Assembly: GCF_026341825.1 (NCBI RefSeq)
Contig: NZ_JAPENY010000002.1
Location: 1,707,001 to 1,771,000, forward strand
Direction of reading: 5' to 3'
From: Streptomyces sp. NBC_00620
Lineage (GTDB): Bacteria; Actinomycetota; Actinomycetes; Streptomycetales; Streptomycetaceae
Length of the DNA: 64,000 nt
The notes under the pieces are model-generated. The model made no database searches. It was not told where the DNA came from and worked only from the letters and a program-made list of their open reading frames with translations. Both the position numbers and the translations under genes were made by a program. The stretch's first letter is position 1; each line of letters starts with the position of its first letter. This document shows, in pieces, positions 25,921 through 33,871 of the stretch.

Positions 25921-27720
25921 ATGCGTCCCGAACGACCCACCTGGACCCCGTCACCTGCCGACAAGGAACAGCCGCGGCAGGTGCGTCGCATCCTGAAACT
26001 CTTCCGGCCCTATCGTGGCCGCCTCGGGGTCGTCGGCCTGCTGGTCGGCGCCGCCTCCCTCGTCTCCGTCGCCACGCCCTTCCTGCTGAAGGAAATCCTG
26101 GATGTGGCGATCCCGCAGGGCCGCACCGGTCTGCTGAGCCTGCTCGCGCTCGGCATGATCCTCAGCGCGGTCGTCACCAGCGTCTTCGGCGTGTTGCAGA
26201 CCCTGATCTCCACGACCGTCGGCCAGCGCGTCATGCACGACCTGCGCACCGCCGTGTACGGCCGCCTGCAGCACATGTCGCTCGCCTTCTTCACCCGGAC
26301 CCGCACGGGTGAGGTCCAGTCCCGCATCGCCAACGACATCGGCGGCATGCAGGCGACCGTCACCTCCACCGCCACCTCGCTGGTCTCCAACCTCACCAGC
26401 GTCGTCGCCACGATCGTGGCGATGCTCGCGCTGGACTGGCGGCTCACCGCCGTGTCGCTGCTCCTGCTGCCGATCTTCGTCTGGATCAGCCGCCGGGTCG
26501 GCCGCGAGCGCAAGAAGATCGCGACGCAGCGCCAGAAGCAGATGGCCACGATGGCCGCCACCGTCACCGAGTCGCTCTCCGTCAGCGGCATCCTGCTCGG
26601 CCGCACCATGGGCCGCGCCGACTCGCTCACGAAGTCCTTCGGGGACGAATCCGAGAGTCTTGTCGACCTCGAAGTGAGGTCGAACATGGCGGGCCGCTGG
26701 CGCATGGCCGTCATCACCATCGTCATGGCCGCCATGCCCGCCGTCATCTACTGGACCGCCGGCATCGCCTTCCAGCTCAGCGGCTCGACCGTGTCGATCG
26801 GCACGCTCGTCGCCTTCGTCTCGCTCCAGCAGGGCCTGTTCCGGCCGACGGTCAGCCTGCTGTCCACCGGCGTGCAGATCCAGACCTCGCTCGCCCTGTT
26901 CCAGCGCATCTTCGAGTACCTCGACCTCCCCATAGACATCACCGAGCCGGACAACCCCGTCCACCTCGACCGGGTCAAGGGTGAGATCCGCTTCGAGGAC
27001 GTCGAGTTCCGCTACGACGACAGAAGCGGTCCGATACTCGACGGCATCGACATCACCGTCCCCGCGGGCGGCAGCCTTGCCGTCGTCGGCCCGACCGGCG
27101 CCGGCAAGTCCACGCTCAGCTATCTGGTGCCGCGGCTGTACGACGTCACGGGCGGGCGAGTCACGCTCGACGGGGTCGATGTCCGCGACCTGGACTTCGA
27201 CACGCTCGCGCGCGCGGTCGGCGTCGTCTCGCAGGAGACGTACCTCTTCCACGCCTCGGTCGCCGAGAACCTGCGCTTCGCCAAGCCGGACGCCACCGAC
27301 GAGGAGCTGGAGGCGGCGGCGCGGGCGGCCCAGATCCACGACCACATCGCGTCCCTGCCCGACGGGTACGACACGGTCGTCGGTGAGCGCGGCCACCGGT
27401 TCTCGGGCGGTGAGAAGCAGCGGCTCGCCATCGCCCGGACCATCCTGCGCGACCCGCCGGTGCTCATCCTCGACGAGGCGACCAGCGCTCTGGACACCCG
27501 TACGGAGCACGCCGTCCAGGAAGCCATCGACGCGCTGTCGGCCAACCGGACGACGCTCACCATCGCGCACCGCCTGTCCACCATTCGTGGCGCCGATCAG
27601 ATCGTGGTCCTCGACTCCGGCCATGCGGTCGAACGGGGCACGCACGAGGAGCTGTTGGGGCAGGACGGGCGCTATGCCGCCCTCGTCCACCGGGACGCCC
27701 AATTGGAGCCGACAAGATAA
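25921..27720 (+). CDS. Homodimer-type ABC exporter (permease and ATPase fused)
   Basis: A 599-residue half-transporter. An ABC membrane domain with six helices (about 30-320) is followed by an NBD with complete motifs: Walker A GPTGAGKST, Q-loop VVSQETYLF, signature FSGGEKQR, Walker B VLILDEATSALD and H-loop IAHRLST. Both sites would therefore be functional in a homodimer, unlike the pair at 18090-21700. Multidrug or lipid export is typical. MarR control is likely from the divergent gene and palindromes. An MltG-like gene follows by 43 nt. Confidence 0.92.
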   Translation: MRPERPTWTPSPADKEQPRQVRRILKLFRPYRGRLGVVGLLVGAASLVSVATPFLLKEILDVAIPQGRTGLLSLLALGMILSAVVTSVFGVLQTLISTTVGQRVMHDLRTAVYGRLQHMSLAFFTRTRTGEVQSRIANDIGGMQATVTSTATSLVSNLTSVVATIVAMLALDWRLTAVSLLLLPIFVWISRRVGRERKKIATQRQKQMATMAATVTESLSVSGILLGRTMGRADSLTKSFGDESESLVDLEVRSNMAGRWRMAVITIVMAAMPAVIYWTAGIAFQLSGSTVSIGTLVAFVSLQQGLFRPTVSLLSTGVQIQTSLALFQRIFEYLDLPIDITEPDNPVHLDRVKGEIRFEDVEFRYDDRSGPILDGIDITVPAGGSLAVVGPTGAGKSTLSYLVPRLYDVTGGRVTLDGVDVRDLDFDTLARAVGVVSQETYLFHASVAENLRFAKPDATDEELEAAARAAQIHDHIASLPDGYDTVVGERGHRFSGGEKQRLAIARTILRDPPVLILDEATSALDTRTEHAVQEAIDALSANRTTLTIAHRLSTIRGADQIVVLDSGHAVERGTHEELLGQDGRYAALVHRDAQLEPTR

Positions 27721-27763
27721 AGATATGTCGGGTTTATGTGCATTAGCGGGTTACCGTGCCCGC

Positions 27764-28606
27764 ATGCAGATGAACACTCCGCCACGGAGCACGATTCGAC
27801 TGACGCGCCGGGGCCGGGGCGCCCTCATCGCGGCCGGAGCCGTCGTGGCGGCCACCGCCGTGGCGGTGCCGCTGCTGAGAACGGGGGGCGAGGCCACGCC
27901 GCCGACGGCCCTCGTGATCCCGGAGGGCTGGCGTGCGGGCCAGATCTACGACGCCGTCGACAAGGTCCTCCAGGTGCCGCCGGGCACCGCCAAGAAGTCG
28001 CTCGGGAAGGCCAACCTGAAGCTGCCGAACGACGCGGAGGGCAACCCGGAGGGCTATCTCTTCCCGGCGACATATCCGATCGACAAGAAAGCGACTCCGG
28101 AGTCACTGCTGTCCTTCATGGTCAGCACCGCGAACCAGAAGTTCAACAAAGCCCCGGTCGCCGCCGGGGCGCAGCGCAACGCGATGAACGTCTACCAGGC
28201 GGTCACCATCGCGAGCATCGTCCAGGCCGAAGCGGCGACCAAGGAGGACATGGGGAAGGTGGCCCGGGTCATCTTCAACCGCCTGGAGAGGGGCATGCCG
28301 CTCCAGATGGACTCCACCATCAACTACGCGCTGAACCGTTCCACGCTGAACACGAGCCAGGACGACACGAAGATCAACAGCCCCTACAACTCGTACCAGC
28401 GCATGGGTCTGCCGCCCACGCCGATCGCCAACCCCGGCGAGGAGGCGATGCGTGCCGCGATCGCCCCGACCCCGGGCGACTGGCTGTACTTCGTCACGGT
28501 CAAGCCGGGCGACACGCGCTTCACCGCCAGCTACGAGGAGCGTCTGAAGAACGTCGCGGAGTTCAACCAGAACCGGAAGAGCACCTCCCCGAGCCCCACC
28601 CGCTGA
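27764..28606 (+). CDS. Small MltG-like endolytic transglycosylase
   Basis: A protein of about 280 residues. A basic N-terminus (STIRLTRRGRG) and one membrane helix (about 20-40) are followed by an extracytoplasmic YceG/MltG domain: VIPEGWRAGQIYDAVDKVL, EGYLFPATYPI, VTIASIVQAEAATKEDMGKVARVIFNRLERGMPLQMDSTINYAL (the Glu in QAEA is the predicted catalytic residue), SPYNSYQRMGLPPTPIANPG. MltG cleaves nascent glycan strands to set peptidoglycan chain length. This copy is shorter than the usual actinobacterial MltG, which suggests a paralogue. ATG 27725 is a possible alternative start; neither has a strong ribosome binding site. Confidence 0.85.
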   Translation: MQMNTPPRSTIRLTRRGRGALIAAGAVVAATAVAVPLLRTGGEATPPTALVIPEGWRAGQIYDAVDKVLQVPPGTAKKSLGKANLKLPNDAEGNPEGYLFPATYPIDKKATPESLLSFMVSTANQKFNKAPVAAGAQRNAMNVYQAVTIASIVQAEAATKEDMGKVARVIFNRLERGMPLQMDSTINYALNRSTLNTSQDDTKINSPYNSYQRMGLPPTPIANPGEEAMRAAIAPTPGDWLYFVTVKPGDTRFTASYEERLKNVAEFNQNRKSTSPSPTR

Positions 28607-28622
28607 TCCGTCGTGCGGGGCA

Positions 28623-29735
28623 TCACGCGGCGACCGGCGCCCCCGCCAGCAGCCGCCTGATGTCCCGCACTGCGGCGCGCCCCGCCCGGTTGGCGCCGAT
28701 GGTGCTGGCCGAGGGGCCGTACCCGACGAGATGGACCCGAGGATCGGCGACGGCGCGAGTCCCCTCGACGCGGATGCCGCCGCCCGGCTCGCGCAGCCGC
28801 AGGGGCGCCAGATGGTCGATGGCGGCCCGGAACCCGGTCGCCCACAGGATGACGTCGGCGTCCACGTGACGCCCGTCGTCCCACGCGACACCGTCTGGTG
28901 TGATCCGGTCGAACATCGGCTGCCGGTCGAGGACGCCGTCGTGCAGGGCCTGCCGGATCGCGTCGTTCAGCGGCAGTCCGGTCACCGAGACGACACTCTT
29001 CGGTGGCAGCCCCTGACGAACCCGTTCCTCCACGAGCGCGACGGCCGCCCGGCCGAACTCCTCGTCGAAGGGCCCCTCACGGAAAACGGGCGGCCGACGT
29101 GTCACCCAGGTGGTCGCGGCGGCGTACGGGGCGATCTCCATCAGATGCTGGGTGCCGGAGGCGCCGCCGCCCACGACGACCACCCGCAGACCGGCGAACT
29201 CTTCGGGGCCCGGGTACTGCGCGGTGTGCAACTGCCGCCCGCGGAAGGTCTCCTGCCCTCGATAGCGCGGCCAGAAGGGCCGGTCCCATGTCCCGGTGGC
29301 ATTGATCAGCGCACGCGCCGACCAGGTCCCGGCCGAGGTCTCCACGAGCAGCCGGCCCGCGGAGCCCTCGCGCACCGCACGCACGTCGACCGGCCGGCGC
29401 ACCCGCAGCTCGAAGGCGCGCTCATAGGCGTCGAAGTACTCCGCGATGACCTCGGCGGACGGGCGCGCCGGGTCCGAGTCCGTCAGTTCCATGCCAGGCA
29501 GCGAGTGCATCCCGTGCACCTTGCCGTACGTCAGTGACGGCCAGCGGAACTGCCAGGCGCCGCCCGGACGCGGCGCGTGGTCCAGGACCACGAAGTCACG
29601 CCCGGGCTCGAAACCGGCGCGCCGCAGGTGATAGGCGCTGGACAGTCCGGCCTGTCCAGCGCCTATCACCACGACAACGACCTCGGTGGCGACCTCGGCG
29701 TCGACTTCGCGTGCTTGCACCCCGGTGTTGTTCAC
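28623..29735 (-). CDS. FAD/NAD(P)-binding oxidoreductase (FMO/YUCCA-like)
   Basis: A 370-residue flavoprotein with two dinucleotide folds: FAD site VVVIGAGQAGLSSAYHLRRAG near residue 20 and NAD(P) site VVVVGGGASGTQHLMEIA near 175. A closing ILWATGFRAAIDHLAPLRL resembles the ATG motif of flavin-containing monooxygenases and Trk-type proteins. It is the last gene of the ssuCBA operon, 53 nt after ssuA, where a sulfonate monooxygenase would normally be expected. It might oxidise an imported organosulfur compound; this is inferred from position. GTG 29735 is the most family-like start. Confidence 0.8.
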   Translation of the reverse strand: MNNTGVQAREVDAEVATEVVVVVIGAGQAGLSSAYHLRRAGFEPGRDFVVLDHAPRPGGAWQFRWPSLTYGKVHGMHSLPGMELTDSDPARPSAEVIAEYFDAYERAFELRVRRPVDVRAVREGSAGRLLVETSAGTWSARALINATGTWDRPFWPRYRGQETFRGRQLHTAQYPGPEEFAGLRVVVVGGGASGTQHLMEIAPYAAATTWVTRRPPVFREGPFDEEFGRAAVALVEERVRQGLPPKSVVSVTGLPLNDAIRQALHDGVLDRQPMFDRITPDGVAWDDGRHVDADVILWATGFRAAIDHLAPLRLREPGGGIRVEGTRAVADPRVHLVGYGPSASTIGANRAGRAAVRDIRRLLAGAPVAA

Positions 29736-29788
29736 GCTTCTACCAACCGGACCGGGGTCCGGGATCTTCCCGGAGGGCCCAGCCGTGG

Positions 29789-30814
29789 CTACGACTCCTT
29801 GTAGACGCGAGGCGCGGTCGTGGACGGCGGCAGGTCGCCGTTGAAGCGGGTGTCCACGAAGTCGGCGAAGTCGACCTTGTTCGGGATGAGCTTCAGGCTG
29901 GTGAAGGTGTCCGCGATCTGCTGCTCGGAGTCGATGAGCGGCTGGTCGACGGCCACCGGGACGCGGGAGGCGTGGGTGCGCTTCACCGAGGCCAGCGCCA
30001 CCTCGTACGGCAGTCCGGTGTCCTTCGCCCAGACCTCGGCCCACTCCTGAGGGTGGTCGTAGACCCAGTCCTGGGCGCGCCGCAGCCGGTCCAGGTAGTC
30101 CTTGATGGCCGCGGCCTTCTCCTTGTCCGCGAGTGCGGTGGGCGCCGCCACCTGGAAGTTGAGTCCGTTGACCGCACCGTCGCCGTCCGTCAGGATCCGG
30201 CCCTGCCCGCCCTGCAGTACCTGTGAGGTGTACGGGTCCCACACCGCCCACGCGTCGATCTTGCCGCTGGTGAACGCGGCCAGCGCGTCGGCGGGCTGGA
30301 GGTACTTCACCTGCACGTCGCTCAGCCCCAGCCCGGCTTCCTTGAGCGAGGCGATCAGCTGGTAGTGCGCGGACGAACCCTGAGCCACGGCGATCGACTT
30401 GCCCTTGAGCTCCTCCGGCTTCTTCAGCGACGAGTCCTTCGGTACGAGGATGGCCTCGCCCTTGGATGTGCCGTGCCAGGCCGCCACAACGGAGATCTTC
30501 GAGTTCGCGCCCGCCGCGAAGACCGGCGGGGTGTTGCCGACCCCACCGACGTCGACGGCCTTGGCGTTGACGGCCTCCAGGAGTGGCGGGCCGGACGTGA
30601 ACGTCGACCACTTGATCTTGTAGGTGAGGTTGTCGAGCTCTCCGGCGGCACGCAGCACCGCCTCCGAACCACCCTTCTGGTCACCGACGTTGAGCGTGAC
30701 GGAGCCCTTGCCGTCGGTCCTGGAACCAGTGTCGGCCGCCGAGTTGCCGCCGCAGGCGGAGAGGAGCAGGGCCAGGGGGAGGAGCAGGGCGGCGGGGGCG
30801 AGGCGTCGTCGCAT
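29789..30814 (-). CDS. ssuA: Aliphatic sulfonate ABC transporter, substrate-binding lipoprotein
   Basis: A 341-residue lipoprotein. The signal peptide ends in a lipobox LLSACGG, followed by a disordered linker and a SsuA/NMT1-type periplasmic-binding domain: VTLNVGDQKGGSEAVLRAAGEL, KIKWSTFTSGPPLLEAVNAKAVDVGGVGNTPPVFA, VAQGSSAHYQLIASLKEAGL, KIDAWAVWDPYTSQVL. The SGPPLLEA and GVGNTPP segments are hallmarks of sulfonate binders. It follows ssuB by 53 nt in the same operon. Confidence 0.92.
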   Translation of the reverse strand: MRRRLAPAALLLPLALLLSACGGNSAADTGSRTDGKGSVTLNVGDQKGGSEAVLRAAGELDNLTYKIKWSTFTSGPPLLEAVNAKAVDVGGVGNTPPVFAAGANSKISVVAAWHGTSKGEAILVPKDSSLKKPEELKGKSIAVAQGSSAHYQLIASLKEAGLGLSDVQVKYLQPADALAAFTSGKIDAWAVWDPYTSQVLQGGQGRILTDGDGAVNGLNFQVAAPTALADKEKAAAIKDYLDRLRRAQDWVYDHPQEWAEVWAKDTGLPYEVALASVKRTHASRVPVAVDQPLIDSEQQIADTFTSLKLIPNKVDFADFVDTRFNGDLPPSTTAPRVYKES

Positions 30815-30867
30815 GGCGAATCCGTTCAGGTGAGGGTTTGGTGCAACTGAGAGGTGAGCGGGGCGGT

Positions 30868-31611
30868 TCAGGCGGCGGTGCCGACGCCAAGACGTTCGAG
30901 GAGGCCGGCGCGCAGCTCGGCGAAGCGGGGGTCGGCGATGTCGCGCGGGCGGTCCAGGTCGACCTGTGTCTCGTACGCGATGACGCCGTCGTCCATCACG
31001 AGGACACGGTCGGCGAGCAGGACCGCCTCCTCGACGTCGTGCGTGACCAGCAGCACGGCGCAGCCGCGGCGCTGCCACAGTTCACCGACCAGGCGCTGCG
31101 CCTTGATCCGGGTGAGGGCGTCGAGCGCGCCGAACGGCTCGTCGAGCAGCAGCAGATCGGGTTCGCGGACCAACGCGCGGGCCAATGAGGCACGTTGGGC
31201 CTCGCCGCCGGAAAGGGTCTTCGGCCAGGCGTCCGAGCGGTCGGTGAGGCCGACCTCGGTCAACGCCCGTTCGGCGACGGCTCGTTCGGGCTTCCCGGGC
31301 AGGCCGAGCAGGACGTTGCGCCACACCTTCTTCCATGGCATGAGCCGCGGTGCCTGGAACGCGACGGCCTTGCGGCGCGGGACGAGGACGGTTCCCTCGA
31401 TGTCGCGGTCGAGCCCCGCGAGGATCCGCAGCAGGGTGGACTTGCCGCAGCCGCTGCGCCCGAGCAGGGCCACGAACTCGCCCGGCCTGACGTCCAGTTG
31501 GAGGTTTTCGATGACGGCGCGGCCGTCGAAGGAGCGGGTGAGGCCCTGCACTCGTACGGCTGAGGCCCTGGCCTTCTGGGCGCTCATCGGCCCGTGAACG
31601 TCGGTCGCCAT
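30868..31611 (-). CDS. ssuB: Aliphatic sulfonate ABC transporter, ATP-binding protein
   Basis: A 247-residue ABC ATPase of the SsuB/TauB group. Walker A is LLGRSGCGKST, the Q-loop is VAFQAPRLMPWKKVWRNVLLGL, signature LSGGEAQR, Walker B LLLLDEPFGALD, and H-loop VTHDVEEAVLLADRV. ATG 31611 gives a 28-nt overlap with ssuC; ATG 31587 would give an exact ATGA overlap, so either start is possible. Confidence 0.93.
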   Translation of the reverse strand: MATDVHGPMSAQKARASAVRVQGLTRSFDGRAVIENLQLDVRPGEFVALLGRSGCGKSTLLRILAGLDRDIEGTVLVPRRKAVAFQAPRLMPWKKVWRNVLLGLPGKPERAVAERALTEVGLTDRSDAWPKTLSGGEAQRASLARALVREPDLLLLDEPFGALDALTRIKAQRLVGELWQRRGCAVLLVTHDVEEAVLLADRVLVMDDGVIAYETQVDLDRPRDIADPRFAELRAGLLERLGVGTAA

Positions 31612-32462
31612 TGCAGCAGCAGCCTTTCGAGGGTGCGGACGATGAAGTCGGCGAGCAGGCCGAGGAAGGCGTAGACGATCAGGCAGACCACGATCACGTC
31701 GGTCCGCAGGAAGTCGCGCGCCTGGACCATCAGGAAGCCGATCCCGGCGTCCGCGTTGATCTGCTCGGCGAAGACGAGGGCCAGCCAGGCGATACCCAGT
31801 GAGTAGCGCAGCCCCGTCATCGCGCCGGGCAGTGCGCCCGGCAGCACGACATGGCGGACCAGCCCCCAGCGGGACAGCCCGAGGGACTCCCCGGCCTCGA
31901 CCAGCTGGGAGTCGACGCCGCGGATACCGGCGTACACGTTCAGATAGAGCGGGAAGGACACGCCGAGCGTGATGATCGCGACCTTCGGGGCCTCGCCGAT
32001 GCCGAACCAGATGATGAACAGCGGGATCAGCCCGACGAACGGCACGGTCCGCAGCATCTGGACGCTCGCGTCCACCAGATCCTCGCCGATGCGGAACAGC
32101 CCGGACACCAGGGCGAGCCCCGTACCGACGACGGTTCCGAGCAGGAGCCCGACCGCGACGCGTTGCAGTGATACACCCATCGCGTTGGGCAGCGAACCGT
32201 CGGCGATCAGATCGCTCCCGACCCGCGCGATGGTGCCCGGCGAGGCGAGGATGTCGGGGGTCAACGCACCGGTGGCGCTCAGGAGTTGCCACAGGGCGAG
32301 CAGTAGGACGGGGCCGGAGGTGCGGCGCAGCCAGCGTGGCACGCGGGAGCGGCGGGTGGAGGTGGGGACCAGGGGAACGAGCTCGGGCGGGTCAGGCGCA
32401 TCCTTGGATATAGACGAAATATCCGGCTCGGAGGAGCTGGGCGGGGCATGGCTGATGCTCAT
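31584..32462 (-). CDS. ssuC: Aliphatic sulfonate ABC transporter, permease
   Basis: A 292-residue inner-membrane permease of the BPD family with about six helices. The EAA loop is VEAGESLGLSRWGLVRHVVLPGALPGAMTGLRYSLGIAWLALVFAE. The N-terminal 45 residues are Ser/Pro-rich and cytoplasmic. It is the first structural gene of the operon, preceded by a 136-nt leader and a short cysteine-ending leader peptide, which suggests control by sulfur supply. GTGGAG precedes the ATG at good spacing. Confidence 0.93.
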   Translation of the reverse strand: MSISHAPPSSSEPDISSISKDAPDPPELVPLVPTSTRRSRVPRWLRRTSGPVLLLALWQLLSATGALTPDILASPGTIARVGSDLIADGSLPNAMGVSLQRVAVGLLLGTVVGTGLALVSGLFRIGEDLVDASVQMLRTVPFVGLIPLFIIWFGIGEAPKVAIITLGVSFPLYLNVYAGIRGVDSQLVEAGESLGLSRWGLVRHVVLPGALPGAMTGLRYSLGIAWLALVFAEQINADAGIGFLMVQARDFLRTDVIVVCLIVYAFLGLLADFIVRTLERLLLQWRPTFTGR

Positions 32463-32598
32463 GAGTGCTCCACGGGGAGAGACGGGGAGAGACGGGGAGA
32501 GAGCGACCGGAGAGGGATGCGCCTCGGTGCCGCTACGTCAGTTCAGACGTGCGGGCAGGGCGGAGCCCAGGCGGGAGAGGGAGGCTGGTGAAGGGGCG
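32463..32598 (-). promoter_or_regulatory. Leader region between the leader peptide and ssuC, possible attenuator
   Basis: This 136-nt segment between the leader-peptide stop and ssuC holds a perfect ACGTC-N6-GACGT hairpin (32535-32550), a small GGGC/GCCC hairpin (32558-32568) and a 3 x 10-bp tandem repeat (ACGGGGAGAG on the plus strand, 32472-32501) that becomes a pyrimidine tract in the mRNA. Its length and place fit transcription attenuation or translational control by the upstream peptide. No single terminator/antiterminator pair is decisive by eye. Confidence 0.5.
32472..32501. repeat. Three tandem 10-bp repeats upstream of ssuC
   Basis: ACGGGGAGAG occurs three times head to tail without a mismatch, 10-40 nt upstream of the ssuC start codon. 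In the transcript it reads CUCUCCCCGU, complementary to a purine-rich Shine-Dalgarno-like sequence. It could affect ribosome access or be a slippage-prone tract. Confidence 0.7.
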
Positions 32599-32667
32599 TC
32601 AGCAGCCGCGGCGACACGCGGCGGAGGCCACCCGCAGCAGGTCGATGTGACCGCGCGTGGTGAGCAT
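32599..32667 (-). CDS. Leader peptide of the sulfonate operon
   Basis: A 22-codon reading frame that begins MLTT, contains the conserved actinobacterial leader motif RGHIDLLRVAS and ends in C-R-R-G-C immediately before TGA. Short peptides of this pattern (HIDLxRVAS plus terminal Cys) precede sulfur assimilation and transport operons in Streptomyces and relatives. Ribosome stalling at the Cys codons when cysteinyl-tRNA is scarce is the accepted explanation for cysteine leaders in actinobacteria. A good promoter lies just upstream and would leave only a very short 5' untranslated region. It is far too short for automated gene calling. Confidence 0.85.
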   Translation of the reverse strand: MLTTRGHIDLLRVASAACRRGC

Positions 32668-32689
32668 GACTGAACGCAACGTGCGCCTG

Positions 32690-32719
32690 AAAGTAGCCAG
32701 CTCGTTCGCGTACGGTCAA
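32690..32719 (-). promoter_or_regulatory. Promoter of the ssu operon
   Basis: On the minus strand TTGACC (32714-32719) and TACTTT (32690-32695) are separated by 18 nt. This matches the vegetative consensus TTGAC-N17/18-TAnnnT. The predicted transcription start is about 15-17 nt before the leader-peptide ATG. Confidence 0.7.
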
Positions 32720-32804
32720 TGGTGTCTCGCGGGATGGACCCCTCGTATCACATGACGGTCGGCCGACCGGATGCGGAACCTGGCGTGTGGGCGAGGATTG
32801 AGGC

Positions 32805-33227
32805 ATGCCCGATGCCTTCACCACCCGAGTCCTGAACGTCGCCACCGGTTCCTCGGAGACCGTCGTCGACCTCACCCGCGACTGCGAGGCCTTCCTCAGG
32901 GAGGCGGCAGCCGGCCGCGACGGCCTTCTGAACGTCTTCGTGCCCCACGCGACCGCCGGCATCGCGATCATCGAAACCGGCGCCGGCAGCGACGACGACC
33001 TCCTCGCCGCCCTGCACTCCCTGCTCCCTGGGGACGACCGCTGGCAGCACCGCCACGGCAGCCCCGGCCACGGCCGCGACCACGTACTCCCCGCCATCGT
33101 CCCGCCCCACGCGACGCTGCCGGTGCTGGGCGGGAGGCTGGAGCTGGGGACGTGGCAGTCGGTGTGTCTGGTGGACACCAACATTGACAATGCCAACCGG
33201 CACGTGCGGTTGAGCTTCCTGGGGTAG
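32805..33227 (+). CDS. YjbQ/UPF0047 family protein
   Basis: A 140-residue protein with the UPF0047 core: LLNVFVPHATAGIAIIETG, a second half with HRHGSPGHGRDHVLPAIVPPHATLPVLGGRLELGTWQSVCLVDTN. The conserved His residues (PHATAG and GRDH) probably bind a metal. Members show weak thiamine phosphate synthase activity in vitro and their true role is unclear. It is divergent from the ssu operon. ATG 32805 has GAGG upstream at acceptable spacing. Confidence 0.92.
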   Translation: MPDAFTTRVLNVATGSSETVVDLTRDCEAFLREAAAGRDGLLNVFVPHATAGIAIIETGAGSDDDLLAALHSLLPGDDRWQHRHGSPGHGRDHVLPAIVPPHATLPVLGGRLELGTWQSVCLVDTNIDNANRHVRLSFLG

Positions 33228-33341
33228 GCAAGATCATCCTGGGTGGCCGTCCATTCTCCGTACCCTGCGTGCGGAACTGGAGAAGGGGATGCCGCCACCA
33301 GATGGGACAAGATCGAGCGTTCCTACGACGGATGCGGAAAG

Positions 33342-33590
33342 TGTCTGCTGGGAGTACGACGGCTCTCGCGCATGAAGGCGGCAACCTCGTCGCCTGAGCG
33401 ACAGCGAGAGGACGTCCTCACGGCCGCGGAAGCGGTCGGCGGCCACATCATCGGCTGGGCCGACGACTGGGAAGTCTCAGGCGCCACCGATCCCATGACG
33501 CGACCCAAGCTCGGGCCCTGGCTCCGCGACGAGCGTGGTCCGTATGACGGACTCGTCGCGGCTGCAGTGAAGGTGGTGCCGCCTTCGTCG
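33342..33590 (+). pseudogene. N-terminal remnant of a large serine recombinase/integrase
   Basis: About 80 codons match the start of a Streptomyces serine integrase: LLGVRRLSRM (catalytic Ser in RLSR), SSPERQREDVLTAAEAVGGHIIGWADDWEVSGATDPMTRPKLGPWLRDE and YDGLVAAAVKV. A full integrase has about 450-600 residues. The homology ends abruptly near 33585 and passes in frame into a TetR-like fragment, so the gene is broken by deletion. It probably marks an old integration event. No attachment site could be located by eye. Confidence 0.75.
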
Positions 33591-33845
33591 ACGAATTTTG
33601 CGGAGACCGGCGTCGCCGGCTTCCGTATCAACTCCGTCGCCGCCCGTGCCAAGGTGGCCAAGCGCACCCTCGACAGCCTCCGCCGACTGCTTGCGGCCCG
33701 CTGTACTCTCCAACTCCGCGACGACGCATGGCGACGCGGCGAACTGCGCCCCGGCATCAGCGCGCACGGAGTCTGCGAACAATTCCTCGACCTGGTCCTC
33801 CGCGGGCTGCGCGCCGCCCACTTCGGCGACGCGGGACATGCCTGA
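33591..33845 (+). pseudogene. TetR-like fragment fused in frame to the recombinase remnant
   Basis: The continuing frame reads NFAETGVAGFRINSVAARAKVAKRTL, a good match to the helix-turn-helix of a TetR regulator. After it comes GELRPGISAHGVCEQFLDLVLRGL, which resembles a TetR C-terminal segment; the middle of the protein is missing. The reading frame stays open from the recombinase part to the TGA at 33845. It is either a decayed fusion or, less likely, an expressed chimera. Confidence 0.6.
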
Positions 33846-33871
33846 CGCGCGGCGGTGGCGGCAGAGCCACC

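Noticed and set aside
33230..33870. An intact integrative element around the recombinase remnant
   Set aside because: Only the first 80 codons of a recombinase remain; no second mobile gene, terminal repeat or att duplication was visible.
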